A program made the position numbers and the translations under genes. Positions 22,032 to 35,867 of a DNA stretch of 64,000 nucleotides are shown one piece after another. The stretch is taken from contig NZ_JACHFK010000016.1 in NCBI RefSeq assembly GCF_014201805.1, positions 1 to 64,000 of the forward strand, read 5' to 3'. Origin of the DNA: Deinococcus metalli. GTDB lineage: Bacteria; Deinococcota; Deinococci; Deinococcales; Deinococcaceae. The notes under the pieces are model-generated. The model worked only from the letters and a program-made list of their open reading frames with translations. It made no database searches and was not told the origin of the DNA. Within the stretch, counting starts at the first letter, position 1, and the number at the start of each line of letters is the position of its first letter.

Positions 22032-22811
22032 ATGACCGCTTCCCTTCCCGCGCCGCGAGTGGTCGTGCTGACCGGTGCGTCCAGCGGCATCGGCCGGGCG
22101 ACCGCGCGGGAACTCGCGGCGCGCGGGCACACGCTGGTGCTGGCCGCGCGCCGGGCCGCCGAACTGGACGCCCTGGCCCGCGACCTCGATCCCGGCGGCA
22201 CGCGCGTGCTGGCCGTGCCGACCGACGTGACGCAGGGCGCCTCCCGCCGCGCGCTGATCGAGGCCGCCACCGCGCGCTTCGGGCACATCGACGTGCTGGT
22301 CAACAACGCCGGGATCACGGTGGAGCGCGGGTGGTGGTGGGACGACCCCGATCCGCTGCGGGTGCTGCGCGTGAATCTCGACGCGCCCATCGAACTCACG
22401 CGGCTGGTGCTGCCGGCCATGCGGGCCCGGCGCGCGGGGCATATCGTGAACATCGCGTCCGTGGCCGGGCTGGTCGCCACCAACGGGATGTACTCCGCGA
22501 GCAAGTTCGGTCTGCGCGGCTTCTCGCTGGCGCTGAGGCGCGAATTGCTCGGCACGGGGGTGCATGTCAGCGTGGTCTCGCCGGGCTTCGTGAAGAGCGA
22601 GATGACCGCCAGCGCCGGCCTGCCCATGCCCGGGCCAGACGTGGTGGCGCGCGCCGTGGCCGACGTGCTGGAGCGCCCGCGGCGCGAGGTGATCGTCCCG
22701 CGGGGGTACCGGGCCGCCGTGTGGTTCGACCGCCACGTCCCGGCGCTGAGCGACCGGCTCGTCCGGTATGGGCTGATCCGCCGGCGGTACCGGCACGCCA
22801 AGAAGACCTGA
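22032..22811 (+). CDS. Short-chain dehydrogenase/reductase
   Basis: A 259-residue classical SDR: NAD(P)-binding [10 protein letters not shown] (about 13-22), the NNAG motif in [10 protein letters not shown], catalytic Ser in NIASVAG and the active-site YSASK. An Arg after the second strand (AARRAAEL) suggests NADP(H) preference. The C terminus is basic ([10 protein letters not shown]). The substrate is unknown. ATG 22032 is favoured by the 6-base distance to TACCAT; an upstream in-frame extension is not SDR-like. The App1 phosphatase gene starts 46 bases downstream with its own -10 box. Confidence 0.9.
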   Translation: MTASLPAPRVVVLTGASSGIGRATARELAARGHTLVLAARRAAELDALARDLDPGGTRVLAVPTDVTQGASRRALIEAATARFGHIDVLVNNAGITVERGWWWDDPDPLRVLRVNLDAPIELTRLVLPAMRARRAGHIVNIASVAGLVATNGMYSASKFGLRGFSLALRRELLGTGVHVSVVSPGFVKSEMTASAGLPMPGPDVVARAVADVLERPRREVIVPRGYRAAVWFDRHVPALSDRLVRYGLIRRRYRHAKKT

Positions 22812-22845
22812 ACGCGGGCGGGTCATGTGGTCGCTGGACGCTCCG

Positions 22846-22851
22846 TACACT
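22846..22851 (+). promoter_or_regulatory. Leaderless -10 box of the App1 gene
   Basis: TACACT, 6 bases before GTG 22858. It decides the start, because an in-frame ATG at 22825 lies upstream of the box. Confidence 0.55.
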
Positions 22852-22857
22852 GGAGGA

Positions 22858-23946
<1,089 letters not shown>

Positions 23947-23963
23947 GCTCAGACCACAGGAAT

Positions 23964-23994
23964 GGGCCGGGAGTGTGCACTGCACTCCCGGCCC
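23964..23994. terminator. Bidirectional terminator between the App1 gene and rnr
   Basis: Perfect 12-bp stem GGGCCGGGAGTG/CACTCCCGGCCC with a 7-base loop, between converging genes; weak GTTCGTTC tail on the plus strand. Confidence 0.65.
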
Positions 23995-24014
23995 GTTCGT
24001 TCAGCTGCGGCTCC

Positions 24015-27839
<3,825 letters not shown>

Positions 27840-28245
27840 CAACGCACCTGGTCGTTCAGGACGCGCCCGTGAGGCTGGGCCTCGATTGGCACGCGGTCAC
27901 CGGCTGTACGGGCCTGCTCGGCCGACGGGCACGGGGTGCCGCACGCATCCCCCTCACGGGAACTGGATGTTCGCTTCCTCGGGTCGCGCCCTGATTGCGG
28001 AGCCCTGTCGGGCCATCCGGGGCGCCGTCCTGTACCCGGCAGCACGGTCAGCATAACACGCGCACCTGACCGCACCGTGACGCCCGCTCCACGGCCACGC
28101 GCGCCTCCGCCAATCCTGCGGCATGGTTGGCGGCTTCGCGCTGGAGTATGGGCACCCGCAGACCACGGGCACCGCTGCTGGCCCGGCACTACGCAGCCGA
28201 GGACGTGCCCGGCGCCCTGCCCTTCTCCTCGACGTCTGGGCGGCG
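27840..28245 (-). promoter_or_regulatory. Structured 5' leader and extended -10 promoter of rnr
   Basis: 406 bases without a gene. The minus strand has an extended -10 (TGTTATGCT, core 28050-28055), giving a leader of about 204 nt. Within it, CCCGTGAGG at 27952-27960 is complementary over 9 bp to CCTCACGGG at 27866-27874, just before the ribosome binding site, and encloses smaller hairpins (e.g. GGCAC-GGG-GTGCC, 27928-27940). No riboswitch class is recognised. 28056-28245 shows nothing identifiable. Confidence 0.5.
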
Positions 28246-29010
28246 TCAGGGAAGCGTGATATGGCCGCTGAGCGGCGCGTGGTCGCTCAGGCGGGCGGCG
28301 CGGTCCACCGAGACCGCTCCCGGCGCCACGCCGGACGCGAGGAGGTAATCGATCCGCCAGCCCACGTCGTTGTCGTACGCGCCGCCGCGGTTACTCCACC
28401 ACGTGTACTCGGCCCGTTCGCCCAGATGCGCGCGGTGCGTGTCCACCAGCCCCGCGTCCAGATGCGCGCTCATCCACTCGCGCTCCTGCGGCAGAAAGCC
28501 CGAGTTCTTGCGGTTGCCGCGCCAGTTCTTCAGGTCGATCTCGCGGTGCGCGATGTTGTAGTCGCCGCCCAGGACCACCGGCCGCCCCTGCGCGACCAGC
28601 GCGGAGACCCACGCGTGATAGTCGCCCAGCATCCGCTCCTTGAAGGTCTGACGCTCCTCGCCGCTGCTGCCGCTCGGCAGGTACACGCTCACGAAGCGCA
28701 CGCCGCCCACCACCGCGCTGATCACGCGGCCCTCGGCGTCCATCTCGTCGTGCAGCATGCCCGCCTGCACGTCTTCCAGCTCGCGGCGGGCCAGGATCGC
28801 CACGCCGCTGTACCCCGCCCGGTGCGCCGGGAACCACGCGCTGTGGTAGCCCAGGTGCGCCAGGGCTTCCGGGTGCGGATCGGCCCGGACCTCCTGCAAC
28901 AGCAGCACGTCCGGCGCTTCGCGCTCCACCCAGTCGGCGAGGCCCCGGCGCAGGGCGCTGCGGATGCCGTTCACGTTCAGGGTCGTGACCTTCAGCGAAG
29001 CAGACGTCAT
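28246..29010 (-). CDS. xthA: Exodeoxyribonuclease III (AP endonuclease)
   Basis: A 254-residue class II AP endonuclease and 3'-5' exonuclease for base-excision repair. Intact motifs are TLNVNGIRSA (Mg-binding Asn region), LLLQEVRADP (catalytic Glu), GVAILARRE, VYLPSG, VVLGGDYNIAHREIDL (Asp and Asn), WRIDYLLASG and SDHAPLSGHI at the C terminus (Asp-His). Length is normal. ATG 29010 lies 8 bases from a TATGCT box and has no Shine-Dalgarno sequence, so it is probably leaderless. It is transcribed toward rnr, but a 400-base gap with its own promoter makes an operon unlikely. Confidence 0.95.
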   Translation of the reverse strand: MTSASLKVTTLNVNGIRSALRRGLADWVEREAPDVLLLQEVRADPHPEALAHLGYHSAWFPAHRAGYSGVAILARRELEDVQAGMLHDEMDAEGRVISAVVGGVRFVSVYLPSGSSGEERQTFKERMLGDYHAWVSALVAQGRPVVLGGDYNIAHREIDLKNWRGNRKNSGFLPQEREWMSAHLDAGLVDTHRAHLGERAEYTWWSNRGGAYDNDVGWRIDYLLASGVAPGAVSVDRAARLSDHAPLSGHITLP

Positions 29011-29018
29011 GGCTTCAG

Positions 29019-29024
29019 AGCATA
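29019..29024 (-). promoter_or_regulatory. -10 box of xthA
   Basis: TATGCT on the minus strand, 8 bases before ATG 29010. Confidence 0.45.
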
Positions 29025-29129
29025 TCGGAACGGCCGCTCCAGCTTTTTTTTGTACCGGGTGCGTTGTTCAAGACACGTTCAGCCAAACCAAAACCCGGAG
29101 CTTCACGAAGAGCGTACCTTGACCTCACC

Positions 29130-29438
<309 letters not shown>

Positions 29439-29740
29439 CGTTCTGTAGTGGGCCGGGCCGTGGGGGCGACCTCGCGGCCCACTTCTCATGCCCGGACCCG
29501 CCGCCCGATGAGGTCCAGACCACTCCACCCCCGATAGACTGGCCGGGAGACGTGTCCTGGACAGTTTTCACGTCGTCAGGGGAGAAAAAGGTGAGCCGCG
29601 CCAACTGACCTGCCAACCAGACTCACGGTTATGTCGGGTACTCGACATCCACTGTCCAGGAAGTCAGAAATCTGTTCATGAGTCATTCATAGGCTTCCCA
29701 TGTGATCGCGTCCGGCTCGTGCTGGACGGAAGGAAGCTTC
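29439..29740 (+). promoter_or_regulatory. Terminator and lipoprotein promoter region
   Basis: 302 bases without a gene. AGTGGGCCG/CGGCCCACT (29447-29455, 29475-29483) ends the preceding unit. A -10 candidate TAGGCT (29690-29695) preceded by GTCAGAAA-CTGTTCA, and a leader ending GGACGGAAGGAAG, are shared with the next paralogue's upstream region (31472-31551). Confidence 0.55.
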
Positions 29741-31282
29741 ATGAAAAAGATTCTGCCCGTGTTCGCTGCCCTGTCCATCCCGATGATCCTCGCCTCCTGC
29801 GGCACCGCGTTCACCCCCGCTGCCACCGCCAGCAAGGGGCCGCTCGTGTCCCTGCGGTTGAATATGGGCCTGGGTGCCCAGGGCCTCCCCACCGGCGGCT
29901 TTGCAGTTGCCGGCGCTCACCTGAAGGTCAAGGTGGCCGACAGCGCCGGCCAGCCCGTGACCTTCACGGACGGCGTGTACGCTCCCGCCGGCAACGGCGA
30001 CGCCTTCCTGACCCTGAACGCTGCCAACAACTTCGGCGCCACGGTCCTGCTGCCCAAGGGCCAGTACACCTTCGAGACCATCAGCAAGGACGGCCCGGAC
30101 GAGCAGAACACCACCGGCACCCTGCTGGCCTACTCCAAGACCGCACTGACCACCGTGGACGCCAGCACGCCCAACGTCCGCCTGAGCGTGCACGCGGTCA
30201 TGGACGCCCTGAACTCCGACCTGACCTTTGCGCTGCCCACCGAGGACGTGTACACCAACGACACCCTCGATCTGCGCCTGCACGTCCGCACCAGCGGCGT
30301 GGACGGCACGTCCTTCACCGTGCCCACCAGCGACTTCAGCGTCGGCAACTACAGCGCCACGAATGGCACCCTGAACACCAGCACGGCCAGCAAACTCGGC
30401 GTGAGCGTCCTTGCCACCGGCCTGAGCAGCGACCCCAGCGTGACCGTCAGCGTGCCCGTGACCGGCTGGGTGCGCGACGGCGACGCAGAAACGGCGTCGG
30501 TGCAGACGCAGACCGTGACCTTCACCCACAAGGTGATCAGCGGCGTGGTGACCATCGACGTGATGCCGCCCAGCGCCACCGTGGCGCCCCTGAAGGCGAA
30601 CCTGAACGCGAACGTGACGGTGATGGGCACGGCCGGGGATGACCGTGCGGTGACGGAAGCGCGCCTGTACGACGGCACGACGCTGGTGGCGAGCACGGAC
30701 GCCAGCGAGCAGGGCGAGGCGGTCTCGACCCTGAGCTTCCCCGACGGTGAAGGGAACTGGACGGCCCAGTGGACGCCCATGACTGCCGGCGACCACACGC
30801 TGACGCTGATTGTGAATGACGCGGCGGGCAACGAGACGCGGGTGGACCAGTCGGTGACGGTGGCGGCGCAGGTCATCGGGCCGGAAGTGGTGTTCAACTC
30901 GGCAACGAGTGGCACGCACTACACCCTGCAGCCGGGCGAGACCAAGACGTTTCGCAGCGCGCCGAGCCTGAACATCGACGGGTACAACGGGTACTACGCG
31001 GTCGTCCAGCAGTACATCTTTGACGCGGGCTGGTGGGACGATAGCAACTCCGACTGCTACTCCGGCACGACCTTCGAGTTCAGCGCGGTCGATGCGGCCA
31101 CGGGCCAGCCGGTGAGTGTAAATCAACAGTACGCGAGTTGCTATGTCGGCGAGCACTACAGCCGGTACTACGGCTCGCCGTCGGGGGATGCCCAGGCAGA
31201 GCGCCCGATGATCTTCACGGTGAAGAACGTGTCGAACGTGCCTCGTGACGTCGTCACTTACCTGTATGAAGTCATGTATTGA
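29741..31282 (+). CDS. Modular surface lipoprotein 1 (conserved module + Ig + unique tip)
   Basis: A 513-residue lipoprotein (lipobox ILASCGT). The N-terminal module (about 30-270) is shared with the next three genes: HLKVKVADSAGQPVTF, ATVLLPKGQYTFET, a conserved alpha/beta stretch, then VTGWVRDGDAETAS. An Ig-like domain follows (about 285-395, ending VNDAAGNETRVDQ). The C-terminal 110 residues are unique and Tyr/Trp-rich (GYNGYYAVVQQYIFDAGWWD) with two cysteines. ATG 29741 has GGAAGGAAG upstream and gives a perfect lipoprotein signal. It has its own promoter and a following terminator, so it is probably monocistronic. Function unknown; a surface adhesin or binding role is inferred. Confidence 0.85.
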   Translation: MKKILPVFAALSIPMILASCGTAFTPAATASKGPLVSLRLNMGLGAQGLPTGGFAVAGAHLKVKVADSAGQPVTFTDGVYAPAGNGDAFLTLNAANNFGATVLLPKGQYTFETISKDGPDEQNTTGTLLAYSKTALTTVDASTPNVRLSVHAVMDALNSDLTFALPTEDVYTNDTLDLRLHVRTSGVDGTSFTVPTSDFSVGNYSATNGTLNTSTASKLGVSVLATGLSSDPSVTVSVPVTGWVRDGDAETASVQTQTVTFTHKVISGVVTIDVMPPSATVAPLKANLNANVTVMGTAGDDRAVTEARLYDGTTLVASTDASEQGEAVSTLSFPDGEGNWTAQWTPMTAGDHTLTLIVNDAAGNETRVDQSVTVAAQVIGPEVVFNSATSGTHYTLQPGETKTFRSAPSLNIDGYNGYYAVVQQYIFDAGWWDDSNSDCYSGTTFEFSAVDAATGQPVSVNQQYASCYVGEHYSRYYGSPSGDAQAERPMIFTVKNVSNVPRDVVTYLYEVMY

Positions 31283-31324
31283 TGACGTTGGCTGGTATGT
31301 AGGGCCAGAAATTACCGCCTATTA

Positions 31325-31364
31325 AACAACTGCGCTCCTCGTGGGCATTGGGAGCGCAGTTGTT
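31325..31364 (+). terminator. Terminator after lipoprotein 1
   Basis: Perfect 14-bp stem (31325-31338 with 31351-31364, core AACAACTGCGCTCC) and a 12-base loop; short tail GCTTAT. A second hairpin GCCGC/GCGGC (31396-31416) is followed by a tandem ATTTAAGT pair (31417-31432), in an AT-rich patch with no gene. Confidence 0.65.
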
Positions 31365-31501
31365 GCTTATGTGCCCACGATATGAATTTTGGGCTGCCGC
31401 ATTTTAATGAGGCGGCATTTAAGTATTTAAGTATGACCGAAAATGAGAAAAACCCCGCGTTCCTAGGGTAAAACGTCAGAAAGCTGTCCAGATGAACTTC
31501 C

Positions 31502-31507
31502 TAGACT
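31502..31507 (+). promoter_or_regulatory. -10 candidate of lipoprotein 2
   Basis: TAGACT, preceded by GTCAGAAAGCTGT as in the lipoprotein 1 promoter; about 39 nt of leader to ATG 31552, with GAAGGAAGG as ribosome binding site. Confidence 0.45.
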
Positions 31508-31551
31508 CTTGACACAGACAAGTCCGCTCCATGTTGGACGAAGGAAGGCCC

Positions 31552-33486
31552 ATGAAATCCATTCCAGTTCTCGCCGCCCTCTCGCTTCCCCTCCTGCTCG
31601 CCGCGTGTGGGCAGAACGCCGCCCCCACGGCCGCCGCGTCCAGCGGCAGCACCACGGCGCTCACCCTCCGCGCGCCCTTCGCCGGCATCAAAGCGCAGGG
31701 TGTGCCCTCGGACGGCAGCGGCGCCAGCACGGTCACGACCATCCGCGTGAAGGTCCGGGACGCCAACGGCCAGCTGGTGCACTTCGACGGCCAGAACGTC
31801 TTCCGGGCAGACGGTGCCCAGGACGTCGTGACCCTCACGAGCGCCGCGCCCAGCGCCACGGTGCTGCTGCCCAAGGGCACCTATTCCTTCGAGAGCGCCG
31901 GCACCTCGGCGGGCGGCACGTTCCTTGCCTACGGGATGAACGCCGGCGTGGACCTCAGCGCCCCCGTGAACAGCGCGGTCGTCCTGGGCGTGCATGCCCT
32001 GGCGGACCAGACCACCACCACCTTTGCCGACAAGATGGGCTGGACGGCCGTCGTGACCCAGGACATCCTGGACGTGCGCCTGAACGTGCTGAACGTGGAT
32101 GGCACGCTGGTGCCCAGCAGTGACTACGACGCGCCCACGTACCAGATCGTGGACGCAAACGGCCAGCCCGTGAGTGGCGAGGCCACCGTGCTGGGCGGCA
32201 GCAAGCTGGGTGCCCGCGTGCAGGCCATCGGCACCACTGCCACCACGGACCTGTACGTCAAGGCCACCACGCAGGCGTGGCAGGCCACGGGTCCGGACAC
32301 CGCCGCCAAGTCCGTCTTCACCAAGACCTTCCGGATCGCCTTCGCCAAGACCGGCCTGGCCGTCGACATGCAGGCGCCCAAGGTCAGCTTTGGCGGGACG
32401 GGGGCATCTGTGACTGCCGGGCAGGCGATCACGCTGAGTGGCACGGCCAGCGACGACTCCGGCAATGTGGCCAGCATCCGCGTGTACAACGGTATCGAAC
32501 TGATCGGCAGCACCGATTCCACCGAGTTCGGCACGAACGGCGTGGGCGAGGTCAGCTTTGCCAGCGGCGCGTGGACGCTGAACTGGACCCCCAGCCGCAG
32601 CGGCACGCCCGACATCACCGTGGTTGCCGCCGACAAGGCTGGAAACGAGGGCCGGCCGGTGGTGCTGAAGTTCGGCAAGACCTTCCGTGCTGCAGGTATC
32701 TGGTCGAGCGTCGCCGTGAAGCAGGACGGCACGGTCGCGGCGTGGGGCGATTCTGGCAATGGTGAAAGCAACGTTCCTGCTGGTCTGAACAGTGTCGTTA
32801 GCGTGGCCAACAGCTGGTATCACGAACTGGCCCTCAAGAGCGACGGGACCGTGGTGGGGTGGGGTGCGAACTGGTCTGGCCAGACGAACGTGCCCGCCGG
32901 CCTGAACAACGTGATCGCCGTTGCGACCGGCTACTCCCACAGCCTGGCCCTGAAGAGCGACGGCACTGTGGTCCAGTGGGGCGACATGGATCCTGTACCG
33001 GCCGGGTTGGATCATGTGGTGTCGATCGCTGCCCACTACTACAGCAGCCTGGCCCTGAAGAGCGACGGCACCGTGGTGCAGTGGGGCTGGAACATCTGCG
33101 CTCCCGTCCCTGACGGCCTGAGCAATGTCGTGGCCATCGCTGCCAGCGAATGCAGCGCCCTTGCGCTGAAGAGTGACGGCACGGTGGTGGCGTGGGGTGG
33201 GAATGGCTACGGTCAGGACACTATTCCGGCGGGCCTGAACAATGTGGTCGCCATTGCTTCAGGGTATGGCCACAACCTGGCCCTGAAGAGCGACGGGACC
33301 GTGGTGGGGTGGGGTGCGAACTGGTCTGGCCAGACGGACGTGCCCGCCAACCTGAACAACGTGGTCGCTATCTCAGGGGGCTATGAGCACAGCCTGGCCC
33401 TGAAGAGCGACGGTTCCATCGTGGGCTGGGGCAGCAACGGTAACGGCCAGCTCAACATCCCCGCCGGCCCCTACCGCCTGCCCTGA
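31552..33486 (+). CDS. Modular surface lipoprotein 2 with seven-bladed RCC1 propeller
   Basis: A 644-residue lipoprotein (LLLAACGQ). The N-terminal module is shared with the neighbours (TTIRVKVRDANGQLVHFDGQ, ATVLLPKGTYSFES, about 30-270). An Ig-like domain follows (about 275-380, IGSTDSTEFG, VAADKAGNEG), then seven RCC1-type repeats (about 385-640) of 36-43 residues with the core LALKSDGTVVGWG. Seven blades make a complete beta-propeller. Blades 2 and 6 are almost identical at DNA level (32827-32886 and 33277-33336, 450 bp apart), pointing to recent internal duplication. Own promoter; the next gene follows after 53 bases, so it may start the operon of genes 2-6. The propeller probably binds a protein or polysaccharide. 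Confidence 0.88.
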   Translation: MKSIPVLAALSLPLLLAACGQNAAPTAAASSGSTTALTLRAPFAGIKAQGVPSDGSGASTVTTIRVKVRDANGQLVHFDGQNVFRADGAQDVVTLTSAAPSATVLLPKGTYSFESAGTSAGGTFLAYGMNAGVDLSAPVNSAVVLGVHALADQTTTTFADKMGWTAVVTQDILDVRLNVLNVDGTLVPSSDYDAPTYQIVDANGQPVSGEATVLGGSKLGARVQAIGTTATTDLYVKATTQAWQATGPDTAAKSVFTKTFRIAFAKTGLAVDMQAPKVSFGGTGASVTAGQAITLSGTASDDSGNVASIRVYNGIELIGSTDSTEFGTNGVGEVSFASGAWTLNWTPSRSGTPDITVVAADKAGNEGRPVVLKFGKTFRAAGIWSSVAVKQDGTVAAWGDSGNGESNVPAGLNSVVSVANSWYHELALKSDGTVVGWGANWSGQTNVPAGLNNVIAVATGYSHSLALKSDGTVVQWGDMDPVPAGLDHVVSIAAHYYSSLALKSDGTVVQWGWNICAPVPDGLSNVVAIAASECSALALKSDGTVVAWGGNGYGQDTIPAGLNNVVAIASGYGHNLALKSDGTVVGWGANWSGQTDVPANLNNVVAISGGYEHSLALKSDGSIVGWGSNGNGQLNIPAGPYRLP

Positions 33487-33539
33487 GCGCGGGCCGGTCC
33501 GCTGCGCCGACGTCCTTTCCACAGACCCCTGGAGTTTCC

Positions 33540-34664
33540 ATGCGCCATGCCCACCTTGCCCTGACTGCCGCCACCCTGGCCCTGACCCTCGCGGCCTGCG
33601 GTCACTCCACCACGCCCTCTCCGTCGGCCAGCGCCGACTTCGTGACCCTGAGCCTGCGGGCGCCCTTTGCGCCCGTTACCTCCCAGGGTCTGCCCGGCGC
33701 AGACGGCCGCAGCCCCGTCGATCACCTGAAGGTGAAGGTGTACGACGCCCAGCAGAAGGCGGTGACGTTCGACGGCCAGAACGTGTACCAGCAGGGGGGT
33801 CCGCAGGCGTTCCTGACCCTCGATGCCGCGCACCCCAGCGCCACGGCGCTGCTGCCCAAGGGCACGTACTCCTTCGAGAACGTCGGTACGGCCGGTGCGG
33901 GCGGCACCTTTCTCGCGTATGGCCGCAACGACGATCAGGACCTGAGTGCCGACAGCCCCAGCGTGACCCTCGACCTGCACGCCCTGATCGATCCGGACAC
34001 GCTGGCCCTGAACACGTACCTGCCGGTCAAGTACGCCTTCACGCAGGACGTGCTCGACCTGCGCCTGCAGGCCCGGACGCCGGTGGCCGGCGAAGCCAGC
34101 CTGCCCGTGCCGACGAACGATTACGAAGTCACGTACGCGGCGTCGCTGGCCGAAGTCCTGGGCAGCAGTCCGCTGGGCGCGCGGGTGAAGGTGCTCGGTC
34201 AGACAGGCGCCGCGACCATCGACACGACCGCCACGGTGAGCGGCTGGATGGCCGACGGCGCCGAGACGGCCAGCTGGCGCAGCGTGCCGGTCACCGCGCA
34301 CGTGGCCCTGGGCAGCAGCTCCATCGGCGCGGATGTGGGGGCGCCGACGGCCAGCGTCGACGTGCCGGCGGGTGCTACGGCCGGACTCGCCGGAGTCCTG
34401 ACCGGCGCAGCCAGTGACGCCGAGACCGGTATCGCCGCGGTACGCGTATTCGACGGGTCCACCCTGATCGGCAGCACCGACAGCGCCGACGGCGTGTCCG
34501 CAGTGACCTTCGCGCTGGACGGCGAGCTGAGCACCAGCGACCACTGGACCCTGTCCTGGACGCCGAGCACGGCTGGCCCGCACGACCTGACGGTGGTCGT
34601 GGAGGACATGCGCGGCAACGAAACCTGGAAGCAGCAGACCGTCACGGTCGGCCAGTTCGACTGA
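33540..34664 (+). CDS. Modular surface lipoprotein 3 (conserved module + Ig only)
   Basis: A 374-residue lipoprotein (LTLAACGHS). The conserved module (about 28-260) includes DHLKVKVYDAQQKAVTFDGQ, ATALLPKGTYSFEN and VSGWMADGAETAS. It is followed by one Ig-like domain (about 270-374, VRVFDGSTLIGSTDSADG, VVEDMRGNETW) that ends the protein, so it is the shortest architecture in the set and lacks a tip. GGAG lies before ATG 33540. It sits 53 bases behind gene 2 and 57 before gene 4. It is either a spacer/stub form of the family or the ancestral architecture to which tips were added. Confidence 0.85.
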   Translation: MRHAHLALTAATLALTLAACGHSTTPSPSASADFVTLSLRAPFAPVTSQGLPGADGRSPVDHLKVKVYDAQQKAVTFDGQNVYQQGGPQAFLTLDAAHPSATALLPKGTYSFENVGTAGAGGTFLAYGRNDDQDLSADSPSVTLDLHALIDPDTLALNTYLPVKYAFTQDVLDLRLQARTPVAGEASLPVPTNDYEVTYAASLAEVLGSSPLGARVKVLGQTGAATIDTTATVSGWMADGAETASWRSVPVTAHVALGSSSIGADVGAPTASVDVPAGATAGLAGVLTGAASDAETGIAAVRVFDGSTLIGSTDSADGVSAVTFALDGELSTSDHWTLSWTPSTAGPHDLTVVVEDMRGNETWKQQTVTVGQFD

Positions 34665-34721
34665 CCCTCCGCCCAGGCCGTCTTTCCCGCGTCCTTCCCT
34701 GACCTGTCCCAGAGGCTAGCC

Positions 34722-35867
34722 ATGACCCACAGATCCGCGTTCCTCCTGACCCTGACCTTCGCCCTCGCGGCCTGCTCGCAGGCCCCGCAGGCGCCCCATG
34801 CTGCGGCCACGCCGGCCGCGTCCAGCCTCACGGCCGTCACCCTGAGCGTGCCCCTGCGCGGCGCGCTGACCCGCCAGGGCCTGCCGACCGCCGACAGCGG
34901 TGCCAGCCTCGTTGACACCCTGAAGGTGAAGATCAAGGACGCCAGCGGCACGCCCGTGACCTTCGACGGCCAGAACGTGTACCAGGCCGGCGGCGCGCAG
35001 GACAGCATCCTGCTGACCAAGGCGTCCAGCAGCGTGCAGGTGCTGCTGCCCGTTGGCACGTACACCTTCGAGACGGCCGGCACGGCCAGCACGGGAGAAT
35101 TCCTCGCGTACGGCCTGAGTGCCCCGCAGGCGGTGACGCGCGACAGCCAGAGCGTTGATCTGGCGCTGCACACGCTGCTCGATCCGTCGGCCGTGAAGGT
35201 GGCGTTCGCCGCGAGCAGCATCCAGCCGGGCGACGCACTGGACGCCCGCGTGACCGTTCTCACCCATGACCTCGGTGGCGTGCGCGTGAACGTGCCCACC
35301 GGCGACTACAGCGTGTCGTACCGCGCCGAGGGGGGCAGCGTCGTGGCCCAGAGCAAACTGGGGGCCCGCGTGCAGAACGCCACGGCCGCCCCCGGCGGCC
35401 TCGGTGTGGTGGCCGACGTGCAGGGCTGGGTGGCCACGGGACCGGACACGGCCGCCCTGGACACCGTCACCGTGGGTGATAGCGTGCCCGTTGCCACCAC
35501 CCTGACGGCCGGCCTGTACGAGGAGAACGATCCCGCCATCCAGTACACGGGTGCGTGGACGCGCAACGACAACCATCCGCCCTCGCACGGCGGCACGGAC
35601 GAGTACACGTCCACCTCCGGCGACAGCGTGCTGTTTGCGTTCCAGGGTACTGGCCTGTCGGTCTATGTGAACCGGTATCCCGGTGCGGGCGTGTACGCCA
35701 TCTACCTGGACGGCGAGTACGTGACCGACTTCAACGCCTACAACAGCGTGGAGGCGGCGCAGTCCGAGATGTACCGCCTGGATACCCTCGATCCGGCCGT
35801 GTCCCATACCGTGAAGCTGGTGTGCGTGTCGCCGAACTGCGTGCTCGACTACGTGGAAGTCCGCTGA
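34722..35867 (+). CDS. Modular surface lipoprotein 4 with C-terminal jelly-roll tip
   Basis: A 381-residue lipoprotein (FALAACSQ). The conserved module (about 30-255: DTLKVKIKDASGTPVTFDGQ, VQVLLPVGTYTFET, VQGWVATGPDTAALDT) is followed directly by a discoidin/carbohydrate-binding-like beta domain (about 262-381). That domain contains DPAIQYTGAWTRND, DSVLFAFQGTGLSVYV and YAIYLDGEYVTDFNAY, a pattern typical of jelly-roll domains attached to glycan-active enzymes. The Ig domain of the paralogues is missing. A Cys pair in VCVSPNCVL near the end may form a disulfide. The stop overlaps the start of the next gene by one base (TGATG), so the two are coupled. Confidence 0.85.
   Translation: MTHRSAFLLTLTFALAACSQAPQAPHAAATPAASSLTAVTLSVPLRGALTRQGLPTADSGASLVDTLKVKIKDASGTPVTFDGQNVYQAGGAQDSILLTKASSSVQVLLPVGTYTFETAGTASTGEFLAYGLSAPQAVTRDSQSVDLALHTLLDPSAVKVAFAASSIQPGDALDARVTVLTHDLGGVRVNVPTGDYSVSYRAEGGSVVAQSKLGARVQNATAAPGGLGVVADVQGWVATGPDTAALDTVTVGDSVPVATTLTAGLYEENDPAIQYTGAWTRNDNHPPSHGGTDEYTSTSGDSVLFAFQGTGLSVYVNRYPGAGVYAIYLDGEYVTDFNAYNSVEAAQSEMYRLDTLDPAVSHTVKLVCVSPNCVLDYVEVR

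Noticed and set aside
27840..28245. Possible RNase P RNA or other housekeeping RNA in the rnr leader
   Set aside because: A GAGGAA-like word occurs, but the P4 helix partner and the rest of the conserved core are missing and the stretch is too short.
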